Assembly: GCA_016704305.1 (NCBI GenBank)
Contig: JADJAL010000007.1
Span: 62,001-126,000, forward strand
Direction: 5' to 3'
Length of the DNA: 64,000 bases
DNA from: Haliea sp.
GTDB taxonomy: Bacteria > Pseudomonadota > Gammaproteobacteria > Pseudomonadales > Halieaceae
The notes under the pieces were generated by a model. The model was not told the DNA's origin. It made no database searches and was given only the letters and a program-made list of their open reading frames with translations. Shown here one piece after another: positions 25,353-38,710 of this stretch (the stretch's first letter is position 1; each line of letters opens with the position of its first letter). The position numbers and the translations under genes were made by a program.

Positions 25353-26399
25353 ATGTTCCTGACCATTGACATCGAGATCACCAATCGATGCAACGCGACC
25401 TGCCATTTTTGCCCTCGCGATGCAACACCTCACCAGGGCATTATGGATGTCGCGACTTTCGACAAGGCGTTGGCGCGTGCGGTTGAATACCGCCAGGTAG
25501 TGAAGGATGTCTCCGGGCTTGAGGTCGTGGTCAGCCTGTGCGGTCTCGGTGAACCGCTCATCAACCGCAATACCGTTTCTTTCGTGGAGAAGGTCAAACG
25601 CGAAGGTTTTCGCTGTTCCATGTCGTCCAACGGCGCACTGCTGACCGAACAAAAAGCGCATGCCCTGCTGGATGCGGGACTGGACGAAATCTACATCAAT
25701 GTCTCCGATATTGATGAAGAGTATGAGCGCATTTACAACCTGCCCTTTGGCCCAACCTGCGAGAACATCACGCGATTCGCAGAATTGGCAGGCGACCGGT
25801 GCACGCCGGTCATTATCCTCGTTGATCACCGCAATGACAGAGCCCACATCAAGGCCATGCAGACGTTCTGGCGCGAGCGCGGCCTGAAGAAGTTCCACGA
25901 CTACAGCGTTATTAATCGCGGGGGCGCACTGTTTGTCGAACACATGCAGTTTGAACAGTACTCCGAGATGGTGCGCGCGCGTAACGATTTGACCGATGGC
26001 GGGGCGCAACCCCTATGTGGTGCACCCTGGGGCTTCTTGTTCATCGGCTACGACGGCCACTACTACCTGTGCTGTTCGGACTGGCGCAAGCAAGCAAGCC
26101 TTGGCTCGGTCTTTGACTACAGCTTCCTGCAGGTGACGCGGCAAAAGCTGGCAATGGTGGTGAGCCGGGAACCCGTGTGCAAGACCTGCAACCACGATCC
26201 GATCAACATGCTCACTGAAGAACTGCGCGCCTTTAACCGTGGCGAAGTCACCGCGGAGGATGTCAGCAAACTGAAGCAGTCGCTGCGCAGTGTCAGCCAG
26301 GAGATTGACGTGGCACTGGGTGAGTTGCTCCGCTATGGTGATCGCCACCCCGAAGGCATGATTTCCGCCAATATCATACCCGTCGTTGCAACCAACTAG
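25353..26399 (+). CDS. Radical SAM/SPASM protein
   Basis: The 348-residue product has the radical SAM cluster motif CNATCHFC (Cys13, 17, 20), the glycine-rich LCGLGEPLIN, and SMSSNGALLT. A SPASM-like C-terminal part has cysteines in LCGAPW, YYLCCSDW and VCKTCNHDP, suited to an auxiliary Fe-S cluster. It lacks the extra features of known anaerobic sulfatase maturases and is shorter. The chemistry is unknown; relatives modify peptides, sugars or cofactors. It is one of a pair: the copy at 27078 has the same layout and a SnoaL-like gene lies between. Confidence 0.88.
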   Translation: MFLTIDIEITNRCNATCHFCPRDATPHQGIMDVATFDKALARAVEYRQVVKDVSGLEVVVSLCGLGEPLINRNTVSFVEKVKREGFRCSMSSNGALLTEQKAHALLDAGLDEIYINVSDIDEEYERIYNLPFGPTCENITRFAELAGDRCTPVIILVDHRNDRAHIKAMQTFWRERGLKKFHDYSVINRGGALFVEHMQFEQYSEMVRARNDLTDGGAQPLCGAPWGFLFIGYDGHYYLCCSDWRKQASLGSVFDYSFLQVTRQKLAMVVSREPVCKTCNHDPINMLTEELRAFNRGEVTAEDVSKLKQSLRSVSQEIDVALGELLRYGDRHPEGMISANIIPVVATN

Positions 26400-26486
26400 A
26401 ATTTTCCGCCTGTTCCCATGGGTCCTCGCTACGACAGCCGCGGGCGCCAGAAACGCCTACGATATCATCCGACCGAGTGAGGACAG

Positions 26487-26939
26487 ATGGAAGACAGCCG
26501 CCGCATTGAAAACCTGATTTATTGCTACGCCGAGCGCATTGATGCCGGCGACCTTGAAGGCGTCGCCGAGCTGTTTCGCGACGCCGAAATCGTTTCCAGG
26601 GTTCACAACGTACGGCACTCTGGTTTTGATGAAGTGCTGAAGATGTATCAACGCGCCTGTCGCCTGTACCAACCAACAGGCACGCCGCTGACCAAACACC
26701 TTACAACCAATGTGATTATCGAGGTGGACGAGAGCGGCGAGCAAGCGCACGCGCGCTCCTACTACACAGTCATTCAGGCGACAGACGCACTGCCTTTGCA
26801 AGCGATAATTTCGGGCAGGTACAAAGACCACTTCCGCAAGGTAGAGAGCCAGTGGCGCTTCGCAAGCCGCGAAATGATTGTCGATTTAATAGGCAATTGC
26901 TCGGCGCATCTGCTTTACGATGCAAGCGGCATTGCATAG
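26487..26939 (+). CDS. SnoaL-like/NTF2-fold protein
   Basis: A GAGGACAG ribosome site precedes the ATG. The 150-residue product fits the SnoaL-like (SnoaL_4 type) cone fold: an opening helix RIENLIYCYAERIDAGDLEG, VAELFRDAEIV, TKHLTTNVIIEVDESGEQAH, SYYTVIQATDALPLQAIISG, RYKDHFRKVESQWRFASREM. The family includes hydratases, cyclases and isomerases acting on small aromatic or polyketide-like molecules, and proteins with no known activity. It sits between the two radical SAM genes in one direction and could act on their product. Confidence 0.82.
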   Translation: MEDSRRIENLIYCYAERIDAGDLEGVAELFRDAEIVSRVHNVRHSGFDEVLKMYQRACRLYQPTGTPLTKHLTTNVIIEVDESGEQAHARSYYTVIQATDALPLQAIISGRYKDHFRKVESQWRFASREMIVDLIGNCSAHLLYDASGIA

Positions 26940-27077
26940 CGGCAGAGCGCTACACTCGTTCGGCACTGGACCACAAAACCCACGCATTCACCCGCGATTC
27001 ACCCTGCTTTGCTCCTATACTTGGCGAATTATCTTCCACTATACTGACGGGCCGGCCACCGGCACCACGGATCACGC

Positions 27078-28145
27078 ATGGCAGTCAGTATCAACATCGA
27101 CATTGAGGCGACGAATCGTTGTAACGCCGTTTGTCATTTCTGCCCCCGGGACGCCACGCCGCACCAGGGTCACATGACGATGGCGACGTTCGATCAGTCG
27201 CTGCACCGCGCCATTGAATTCCGTGAAACAAAGCTGAACGACACGATCTCGAATATTCAGGTAAAACCGAACATTTGTGGCCTCGGGGAGCCGCTGATCA
27301 ATCCCAATACCCCGGACTTTATTCGAAAAATTCGCGACTCCGGTTTCAGAACCTGTGGTATGTCCACCAATGGCGCGTTGCTCGACGAGAGGCGAGGCGA
27401 TGCCATACTCGAAGCGGGCGTCACCAGTGTTAACATCAATATCTCCGACCTGGGCGAGGACTACGAGAGGATTTACAATCTCCCGTATGAAGAGACGCGT
27501 GACAACATCGTCCGATTCATCCAGAACACCGGCGCGGAATGCGAAGTGCAGATCGTTCTCGTCAACCACCGCAAGGACCCCCAGCACACCGCGCGCATGG
27601 AAGAATTTTGGCGTAGCCACGGCGTTACGCACTTCATGAAATATGACGTCATCAATCGCGGTGGCGCACTGTTCGTCGACCATATGCAGTACGAGAAGTT
27701 TGCAGAGCGCCGCGCCGCAGAGCGCCTGATGGAGGAAAGCGGCCGCAAGTGGGTGTGCCCCGTTCCCTACCTGTCCGTGTTCATCGGTTACGACGGTCTT
27801 TATTACCTGTGTTGTTCGGACTGGAAGAAGGAAGCACCGATGGCGAGTGTTTTTGAGGCTTCCATTCTTGCGATTAGTGAGCAAAAGCTGCACCACGTCA
27901 CGAGCCGGGAGCCTGTGTGTCGCTCCTGCAACCACGATCCGCTTAACGCAGTGACCGACAAGATTCGATCTGTGAACGCAGGGGAAACGTCACAGGCTTC
28001 GCTCGATGAGATGGTCGCTACGTTTAGCAGGGAAAGTGAGGCTTCATTCGCCGCAGTTGCCTCTGCCCTGGAGTTTGTTCCCCAGATTCGCCCCAGTCAT
28101 CTGGAAGTCAGGGGCAAACGCCTGATACCGGTTATCGCCACCTGA
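27078..28145 (+). CDS. Radical SAM/SPASM protein, paralogue
   Basis: The 355-residue product repeats the layout of the protein at 25353: CNAVCHFC (Cys15, 19, 22) with the same flanks (IDIEATNR before, PRDATPHQG after), ICGLGEPLINPNT, GMSTNGALLDERR, VINRGGALFVDHMQYE, YYLCCSDWKKEA and CRSCNHDPLNAV. The VINRGGALFV(E/D)HMQ(F/Y)E segment is nearly the same in both, so it is probably at the active site. DNA similarity is moderate, so the duplication is old. Two specialised radical enzymes that act in sequence on one scaffold would explain the pair. Confidence 0.88.
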   Translation: MAVSINIDIEATNRCNAVCHFCPRDATPHQGHMTMATFDQSLHRAIEFRETKLNDTISNIQVKPNICGLGEPLINPNTPDFIRKIRDSGFRTCGMSTNGALLDERRGDAILEAGVTSVNINISDLGEDYERIYNLPYEETRDNIVRFIQNTGAECEVQIVLVNHRKDPQHTARMEEFWRSHGVTHFMKYDVINRGGALFVDHMQYEKFAERRAAERLMEESGRKWVCPVPYLSVFIGYDGLYYLCCSDWKKEAPMASVFEASILAISEQKLHHVTSREPVCRSCNHDPLNAVTDKIRSVNAGETSQASLDEMVATFSRESEASFAAVASALEFVPQIRPSHLEVRGKRLIPVIAT

Positions 28146-28226
28146 GGTTGTGTGTGGCGCATCCCCAGGTAATACAAGAATAGCGACCCTGATGCACTCC
28201 AGACCTTTCAGGTACATGCACTTTCG

Positions 28227-29084
28227 ATGACTTTGCCTGACACTAAAAAATTCCTCTTCATTCACATCATGAAGACGGGCGGCACGTCCCTGGCCGATAT
28301 CATCAGTGCCAATTTTGATGCCGATGAACGGTATCCCGACGCCTGTATCGCCCCGGACGCGGGCATCGTTCGCCGCTTCGAAGCCTACCTGTATGTGCCT
28401 GGACTGGTTACCGATGTGAATGCTCTTAACGGCAAGCTCCGGATGGTGCGCGGGCACGTCCCGTATGCTGTGCGCTCGCTGCTGAACGATTCCTACGTGG
28501 CGATGACGCTGTTGCGCGAGCCCGTTGAACGAACCTTGTCCTATCTCAAGCATTGCAAGCGCTATCACACAGAGCACCAGGGATTGGAGCTCGAAGAAAT
28601 TTATGAAGATCCCTGGTTTCACGCCACCTTTGTTCATAACTACCAGACCAAGTTGTTTTCCATGTCCGCGCAGGAGGCACTAGCCGAGGATCGCTACCCG
28701 GACGGATCACCTGTGTTGCCGACGCGGCGGGAAATGGGCGACGGGACGCAGCTCCCTGCAGAAATAGAGGCGTTTCGACTGCGCGCGCCGAGCCGGGTTT
28801 CTCTCGAGTGCTTCGCCGCCAGTACAGGTGTTATTTCGGTCGACGACCAGCGCTTGTCCATCGCAAAAGAACATCTGTCGGCTATCGAAGTGGTAGGCGT
28901 TACCGAGCATTATGATCGCTTTCTGGGGAGGCTCCGTGATCAGCATGGCTGGAAAATTGCCGCTGTGCCTCATCGCAATACGGGAGACATTGACGCTGTT
29001 GCAGCAGATTTTCGCCAGCGCATCGCCAGCGACAACGCGTTTGATGTCGAGCTTTATGCCTATGCCAAGTCGCTCGCTGAATAA
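28227..29084 (+). CDS. Sulfotransferase family protein
   Basis: The 285-residue product begins with the PAPS 5'-phosphosulfate loop FIHIMKTGGTSLADII and later has the 3'-phosphate motif MTLLREPVERTLSYLKH. These are features of the heparan-sulfate-2-sulfotransferase type family. The next part (HNYQTKLFSM) resembles the variable acceptor region. It transfers sulfate from PAPS to a hydroxyl, probably on a carbohydrate. Together with the arylsulfatase upstream it makes sulfated glycan or lipid a likely product of this island. The Shine-Dalgarno is weak. Confidence 0.85.
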   Translation: MTLPDTKKFLFIHIMKTGGTSLADIISANFDADERYPDACIAPDAGIVRRFEAYLYVPGLVTDVNALNGKLRMVRGHVPYAVRSLLNDSYVAMTLLREPVERTLSYLKHCKRYHTEHQGLELEEIYEDPWFHATFVHNYQTKLFSMSAQEALAEDRYPDGSPVLPTRREMGDGTQLPAEIEAFRLRAPSRVSLECFAASTGVISVDDQRLSIAKEHLSAIEVVGVTEHYDRFLGRLRDQHGWKIAAVPHRNTGDIDAVAADFRQRIASDNAFDVELYAYAKSLAE

Positions 29085-29237
29085 GCACGTCCCCCAGCTT
29101 GCGATGTGACCTATGGATACACGCATGCTCTGCCTGCGCTGAGGCAAAGATTTTGATACGCGATTGGTACGCGCTGCACGCAATTCATGCAGCGACTTAC
29201 CGAACGACAAAGAGACATTGAATAAGGAACAAGAGCG

Positions 29238-31214
29238 ATGAAAAGCCTGTGGAGCGACGAAGAAGCAAATGCCTTCGCCAATGATGACCTCGCCATGCGT
29301 GTATATACATCGCGCCTGCTGGGATCCAGTGACGATCTGGTCATGCACGGTGGCGGCAACACGTCCGTCAAGGCAACCGCCCGAGACTTCTTTGGCAATG
29401 ACGTGGAAGTCCTTTATGTGAAGGGTAGCGGTTGGGACTTAAAAACCATCGAAAAGCCCGGCTTTCCCGCTATTCGTCTGAAAGAGACCAGGATGCTGGC
29501 GGAACTGGATACGCTGTCGGACCCGGATATGACCCGGCAACTGCGCGCGCTCATGCTGGACCCCTCTGCACCGTCGCCATCGGTTGAAGCGATCCTGCAT
29601 GCCATCCTCCCGGCAAAATTCATCGACCATACCCACACTGACGCGATCGTTACCCTGAGCAATAATCCACGGGGCGACAAAATCCTCGCAGAGTTATTCC
29701 CGGACTGCCTGGTACTCCCCTACATCATGCCCGGCTTCATTCTTTCCCGGCAGGTGAATGAGGCCATCAAACGCCATGATCCGGGCCAGTACAAGGGCAT
29801 TATCCTGATGCATCACGGTGTCTTTACCTACAGTGATGCGGCCAAAAATGCCTATGAAGACATGATTGAACTGGTCACCCGGGCGGAAGATTATATTGCC
29901 GCACACGGCGAGACCAAACTGCCCACGGCAATATACGCGGTCGACCTGTTTGACCTTGCGCGCATTCGCAAGGCGGTGTCGAACGCTCGCGGATCAGCAC
30001 AACTTGCGATGCTGGACCAAACGCCTGAGGCACAGGGATTTTCGAGCCTGGCCAATGTCGCTGACATCGCCACTCGCGGGCCGATAACGCCAGATCACGT
30101 GATACGCACCAAGAGAACGCCAGTTGTTATTAGCACCAAACCTGCGGACGGCGTCCCGGAGGTCGCGCAATTTGTCAGCGACTACAAGGCTTATTTCGAG
30201 GCGTTCAGCCATGCGGGACTGCAAATTCTCGACCCCGCGCCCCGCTTTGGTATCTGGCGCAATGCGGGCTCTGTTGCCTTCGGAAGCAGTGAGAAGGAGT
30301 GCAATATCATTGCCGATATCGCCAGGCATACGCGTTGGGCCATCCAGACTGGCGAGTCAGTTGGTGGCTGGGAGGCACTGCCAGCAAAGGATATTTTCGA
30401 GCTCGAGTACTGGGTACTCGAACAAGCCAAGTTGGGCAAGAGCGCGGGCGCGGGCAAACCACACCAAGGGAAAGTCGCGCTCGTAACGGGCGCCAACAGT
30501 GGCATTGGCAAAGCCGCATGTGAAGCACTGGCAGCTGACGGAGCCGTCGTGGTTGGCCTGGACATTAACCCGGCAGTGGTGAGCCAACTGAATCGCAATG
30601 GCATGAGCGGCATTGTATGTGACCTGACCGACAGCAAATCCGTCGCCGCTGCCGTAAACCAGGTGATTACCCGCTACGGCGGCCTGGATATTGTGGTGTG
30701 CAATGCCGGTATTTTCAAATCCGGGGAGCGGATAGCAGACCATACTGAGCATACCTGGGACCAGACCATCGCCATCAACTTGACCGCGACGCAGCGCTTC
30801 ATGACCGCGACGATCCCCTATCTGAAGTTGGGCGTAAATCCCTCCCTCCTGGTTGTTGGCTCGCGCAACTTTGCTGCACCAGGGCCTGGCGCTGCGGCTT
30901 ACTCTGTCAGCAAAGCGGGCATTACCCAACTCGCCAGGGTAGCCGCGCTGGAACTGGCTGCCGATGGCATCCGCGTCAACGTGGTCCATCCTGACGCTGT
31001 ATTCGATACGGCATTGTGGACCGAGGATGCGTTGGCCCGCTCAGCCTCGCGTTACGGCTTGAGTGTTGAGGAGTACAAGACAAAGAACTTGCTCGGCAAG
31101 GAAATTCGCGCCGCCGACGTTGGACGCCTGCTATCAGCGCTTGCCAGTGACATTTTTGGGGCGACAACCGGAGCGCAGATACCGATAGACGGTGGAAGTG
31201 ACCGGGTAATCTAG
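29238..31214 (+). CDS. Bifunctional class II aldolase/short-chain dehydrogenase
   Basis: The 658-residue product follows AAGGAACAAGAG. Residues about 1-390 are a class II aldolase domain: DLVMHGGGNTSVKATARDFF, YVKGSGWDLKTI, FIDHTHTDAIVTLSN and ILMHHGVFTYSD supply the zinc histidines. Residues about 405-658 are a short-chain dehydrogenase: VALVTGANSGIGKAACEAL (NAD(P) loop), NAGIFKSGERIADH and AAYSVSKAGITQLA (YxxxK). This fusion is known from rhamnulose-1-phosphate aldolase/lactaldehyde dehydrogenase pairs (RhaE/W-type). It would cleave a deoxy-sugar phosphate or similar ketose and reduce or oxidise the aldehyde. It supplies a carbon fate for a sugar in the island. Confidence 0.9.
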   Translation: MKSLWSDEEANAFANDDLAMRVYTSRLLGSSDDLVMHGGGNTSVKATARDFFGNDVEVLYVKGSGWDLKTIEKPGFPAIRLKETRMLAELDTLSDPDMTRQLRALMLDPSAPSPSVEAILHAILPAKFIDHTHTDAIVTLSNNPRGDKILAELFPDCLVLPYIMPGFILSRQVNEAIKRHDPGQYKGIILMHHGVFTYSDAAKNAYEDMIELVTRAEDYIAAHGETKLPTAIYAVDLFDLARIRKAVSNARGSAQLAMLDQTPEAQGFSSLANVADIATRGPITPDHVIRTKRTPVVISTKPADGVPEVAQFVSDYKAYFEAFSHAGLQILDPAPRFGIWRNAGSVAFGSSEKECNIIADIARHTRWAIQTGESVGGWEALPAKDIFELEYWVLEQAKLGKSAGAGKPHQGKVALVTGANSGIGKAACEALAADGAVVVGLDINPAVVSQLNRNGMSGIVCDLTDSKSVAAAVNQVITRYGGLDIVVCNAGIFKSGERIADHTEHTWDQTIAINLTATQRFMTATIPYLKLGVNPSLLVVGSRNFAAPGPGAAAYSVSKAGITQLARVAALELAADGIRVNVVHPDAVFDTALWTEDALARSASRYGLSVEEYKTKNLLGKEIRAADVGRLLSALASDIFGATTGAQIPIDGGSDRVI

Positions 31215-31303
31215 GCTGCCGCAGGCTATTCCGTATCTGGGTTGCTTAGTGTCGGTGTCGGCTTTGGCTTTACTCTCAAGAGAGGCCTGAGCTGTCCGCG
31301 GCA

Positions 31304-32332
31304 TCACCAACAGAGGGGAACCTGTTCGTGAGGGTAAGTCGAGGCGGCGAAACACCACATCTCAATGGCGTAGCGTGTCTTTGTCATACCAGGGTCGACG
31401 CCGGTGCGATGCAGTGTCATCTGGTCAAACAACAGCGCATCACCGATCTCAAACACCGGGCGCACGACCGAATCCATGCCATAGGATGCAGCTGTCTCAT
31501 TGCTGACCGACCAGTCGAAAATATCCGGCCCACCCATTTCAACAAGGCGATCAAAACGCCGAGGAAAAACATCCAGGCTGGCAGCATCCACGCCACATGG
31601 ACTCAAAGCCGTCCAGATATTCAGGGACCGCGTCTCGGTGCCCAGAAATGCCCCGTCCTGGTGCCAACCGGCAAGAGCAGTCGGCTCAGTACGTCGCAAT
31701 GTCGACTTTTTAGCCGAGATAGCTACACGCTCTCCAAAATAGTCTTTCAGCATATGGTCGAATCCTACAGCCGTAAGCGCATCCATATGGCGGAACAACG
31801 CGCGCGGCGCATCCACTGCGTGCACACCGCCACCAAACCTGGCATATGAGCGCTCCGCACCACCAAAGCTATAACCGTCTCTTGCCCTAAAAGGGATATA
31901 CCAGGGCGGTCGGGGAGTGCGTGGTGTTTCCGCCTCGGCAGCACCCTGAAAGGCATGATCGATCGCATCCCGGATACCGGCGGCAACGTCCGGGTTTATC
32001 AACCCGCGAACCATCAACGATCCATGGTGCGCGATGGCTGAGGTGACAACATCCGCACGCAACTCGGAAGCGGGTATCTCAGGAATCGATCTCTCGTTTG
32101 GAAAATAATCCGGCAACTGCTTTGGCCAGTGTGGAACAGGTTTGTCATCCACCACATTGGCAAAGGCGTGATGGCGCACCTTCACCAGTCGTGATTCGAA
32201 TTCTACATTTTCTCCACGTCGATTCGACTCACAAAGGAGCCGAATCGCATCATCCCAGGAACCCGCCGCTACCAGTTCATCCGTCTTGCGCATTACAGCG
32301 TTGATGTCGAGTATATTATTGTTGGTACTCAT
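31304..32332 (-). CDS. Phytanoyl-CoA dioxygenase (PhyH) family protein
   Basis: The start at 32332 has a good GGAGG site; an in-frame ATG lies six codons upstream. The 342-residue product has an N-terminal domain of about 75 residues (NNNILDINAVMRKTDELVAA) and then the dioxygenase core: AIAHHGSLMVRGLINPDVAA, WHQDGAFLG (HxD) and MTLHRTGVDPGMTKTRYAIE (distal His and Arg). The substrate is unknown. It is the only minus-strand enzyme at the right end of the island and lies directly downstream of the rRNA operon in the same orientation. Confidence 0.85.
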   Translation of the reverse strand: MSTNNNILDINAVMRKTDELVAAGSWDDAIRLLCESNRRGENVEFESRLVKVRHHAFANVVDDKPVPHWPKQLPDYFPNERSIPEIPASELRADVVTSAIAHHGSLMVRGLINPDVAAGIRDAIDHAFQGAAEAETPRTPRPPWYIPFRARDGYSFGGAERSYARFGGGVHAVDAPRALFRHMDALTAVGFDHMLKDYFGERVAISAKKSTLRRTEPTALAGWHQDGAFLGTETRSLNIWTALSPCGVDAASLDVFPRRFDRLVEMGGPDIFDWSVSNETAASYGMDSVVRPVFEIGDALLFDQMTLHRTGVDPGMTKTRYAIEMWCFAASTYPHEQVPLCW

Positions 32333-32518
32333 CAATGGCCTCCTAATCAAGGGCTTCCGAGTATAGCCAACTTGGCCGACGACAACTATAAGGCACTGCG
32401 CAGGGATCGCGTCGACTCATTGATCTGTGACATGAATTGCACAAATTACGCGAAGTCGCCGCGCGGCAGCGCGGGCCATCATTCCGGCAATTCCTTTCCT
32501 GGGTCCGGTCCTGTGCCC

Positions 32519-32555
32519 AAAAAAACGCCCCGGTAGGAACGAAAGGTCTGGCGGA
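32519..32555 (-). terminator. Possible rRNA operon terminator
   Basis: Downstream of the 5S gene on the minus strand a GC-rich stretch with CGCC near its start and GGGGCG near its end is followed by a run of seven T (32519-32525 on the plus strand as A). The stem is weak and has a large loop, so the assignment is tentative. Confidence 0.35.
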
Positions 32556-32564
32556 TGGGTTAAA

Positions 32565-32682
32565 GCCTGCGAGTGACCTACTCTCACATGGGGAGACCCC
32601 ACACTACCATCGGCGATGCATCGTTTCACTTCTGAGTTCGGGATGGGGTCAGGTGGTTCCAATGCTCTATGGTCGCCAGGCA
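32565..32682 (-). rRNA. rrf: 5S ribosomal RNA
   Basis: The minus strand reads TGCCTGGCGACCATAGAGC at its start, then CCCCATCCCGAACTCAGAAG, and GTAGTGTGGGGTCTCCCC near the end, the conserved 5S sequence. About 118 nt. It closes the rRNA operon about 220 bp after the 23S gene. Confidence 0.93.
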
Positions 32683-32904
32683 AACTGGCTCGATTGTCCT
32701 GGGTCTTACCTGCTGTCGCAGTGCCTGGTGTCAATCAAATAAGGCGGTAAATCAAGCTGTGGTTCAGTATGTTCTTGACGTGCTGTTAACACTGGACTCG
32801 TCACACCATCCGTTGTCTTCTCACTTTCACTGTCGTATCCACATCAGCCGGCGCTCACACGCCCCTTGCCTGATGCAACCGATCAGCAAATAACTTGGAT
32901 TATA

Positions 32905-35821
<2,917 letters not shown>

Positions 35822-36254
35822 ATAACCGAAGTTATCTGTTTCTTTTAGACCTCAAACCGCAAGACCCAAAAGACCGTTCATTTCAAGCTTTTGCAAACTT
35901 AAAAAAAACGTCAAGAAGACAGTTCCCCGACCCCCTTAACACAGGCCAGGTACTTAGTAGATGTACACCGATCACAGTGCACACCCGCCGGATGTTGTGA
36001 CGCTTAAGTCACAGTGTTTATTACAACTCGTCGTGGCAACGGGGAATTGAAACCCGCCACCACTGAACATTCATCTATGGATTTCCCTTACCACCCACCG
36101 GATCTTGCGACCCCGCCAGTGCTAAGCTCAAATCCAAAGACTCAGCTTGATTTACCTTGTTAAAGAACTGTCCGGTTGTTAAAACCAGAACAAAACCCAT
36201 TGCAACAACAGGCTTTGTTCTGATCTCAGTGATGCGTCCTCTACTTACAAGAAG
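35822..36254 (-). other. tRNA-Ala to 23S spacer
   Basis: About 430 bp of the internal transcribed spacer between tRNA-Ala and 23S. It contains a boxA element (see 36157-36168) and complementary sequence near both ends of the 23S gene expected for RNase III processing. No gene is seen. Confidence 0.55.
36157..36168 (-). promoter_or_regulatory. Spacer boxA antitermination element
   Basis: The minus strand reads GTTCTTTAACAA, matching boxA (TGCTCTTTAACAA). Its place before 23S matches other proteobacterial rRNA operons, where it loads Nus factors. Confidence 0.7.
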
Positions 36255-36330
36255 TGGTGGAGCTAAGCGGGATCGAACCGCTGACCTCCTGCGTGCAAGG
36301 CAGGCGCTCTCCCAGCTGAGCTATAGCCCC
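36255..36330 (-). tRNA. tRNA-Ala (anticodon TGC)
   Basis: Minus-strand sequence begins GGGGCTATAGCTCAGCTGGG, has anticodon loop CTTGCACG, T-loop GGTTCGATCCC and ends GCTCCACCA with an encoded CCA. 76 nt. It lies in the 16S-23S spacer as usual for proteobacteria. Confidence 0.97.
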
Positions 36331-36476
36331 AAATAAGTTCCGTCAGCAACCACGAAGCCTGCCAAGTAAACCAAATCGTTCTGAGAGCCTGCCCCGCTGT
36401 ACCGGGCATCGAGGCGCGAATGCGCGTAGCGTATTAACACTACGTGAGCGCTTTCGCAACGAAGAACAGGGCGATT

Positions 36477-36553
<77 letters not shown>

Positions 36554-36647
36554 GTTGAACAGATCCGCACACTCGTGATTTCTTTCGCATCAACCGATTA
36601 GATGAAGACAAATGTGTGAGCACTCATCAGGTAGCGCCAACATCGTT

Positions 36648-38178
<1,531 letters not shown>

Positions 38179-38378
38179 ATCTTTTACCTCTGCCTGCTCC
38201 CTGTGACAGGAACACACAAGAGGGGAAGGTTACGCGAGTACCTCGCTTTACCCTCCAAATCATCAGCTCAGATACAATTCGAAAATCAAAAATTACTATG
38301 AATTAATGAGTCACTTGTTGTACCTGAATAGTTGTGACAACTATCCCAACAAGTGCCCACACATCTGTCTTCATCTGA

Positions 38379-38391
38379 TTGTTAAACAACA
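38379..38391 (-). promoter_or_regulatory. Leader boxA antitermination element
   Basis: The minus strand reads TGTTGTTTAACAA, one or two bases from the boxA consensus. It lies about 60 bp downstream of the P1-like promoter and 200 bp before 16S. Confidence 0.65.
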
Positions 38392-38449
38392 TCCAAACCG
38401 CAGGGGCCAGGATTACCCGGAAGCAACTGCTGCCTCATCGGGGAAGCGC

Positions 38450-38477
38450 ATTATACCGATCAGTTTTGATATAGCAA
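38450..38477 (-). promoter_or_regulatory. rRNA P1-type sigma-70 promoter
   Basis: On the minus strand TTGCTA is followed after 16 bases by TATAAT and then a GC-rich discriminator (GCGC). The 16-bp spacing and GC-rich discriminator are typical of growth-rate-controlled rRNA promoters. Confidence 0.7.
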
Positions 38478-38710
38478 CCGAAAAGACATCACACACGCGT
38501 ATTTATTCAAGCCCACCCCAGGAACCGCAATCAGGCGAGTGAATCTTCACCAGGCGTGAACAAACCAAGGGATATTATCTACCTCGGCTGGAATGACGGC
38601 GCACTATACGCATGACACCCTCTATGAACAAGACGTTTTCCGAAATTCTATTCAGCTAATTAGCCATTCACAGGCCGCGAGACTTCCGCGTTGAACCTGG
38701 ACGTACATGC

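Larger units (their letters stand above)
38179..38710 (-). other. rRNA leader and promoter region, and gap to tyrS
   Basis: This 530-bp stretch has the rRNA leader (38179 to about 38442), with a boxA at 38379-38391, and a P1-like promoter at 38450-38477. From 38480 to 38710 lies the gap to the tyrS stop codon, AT-rich near 38480-38510, where upstream activating sequence would be expected. No gene is seen. Confidence 0.55.

Noticed and set aside
25353..28145. Anaerobic sulfatase maturases
   Set aside because: Both radical SAM proteins are shorter and lack the anSME cysteine pattern; no better evidence links them to the sulfatase.
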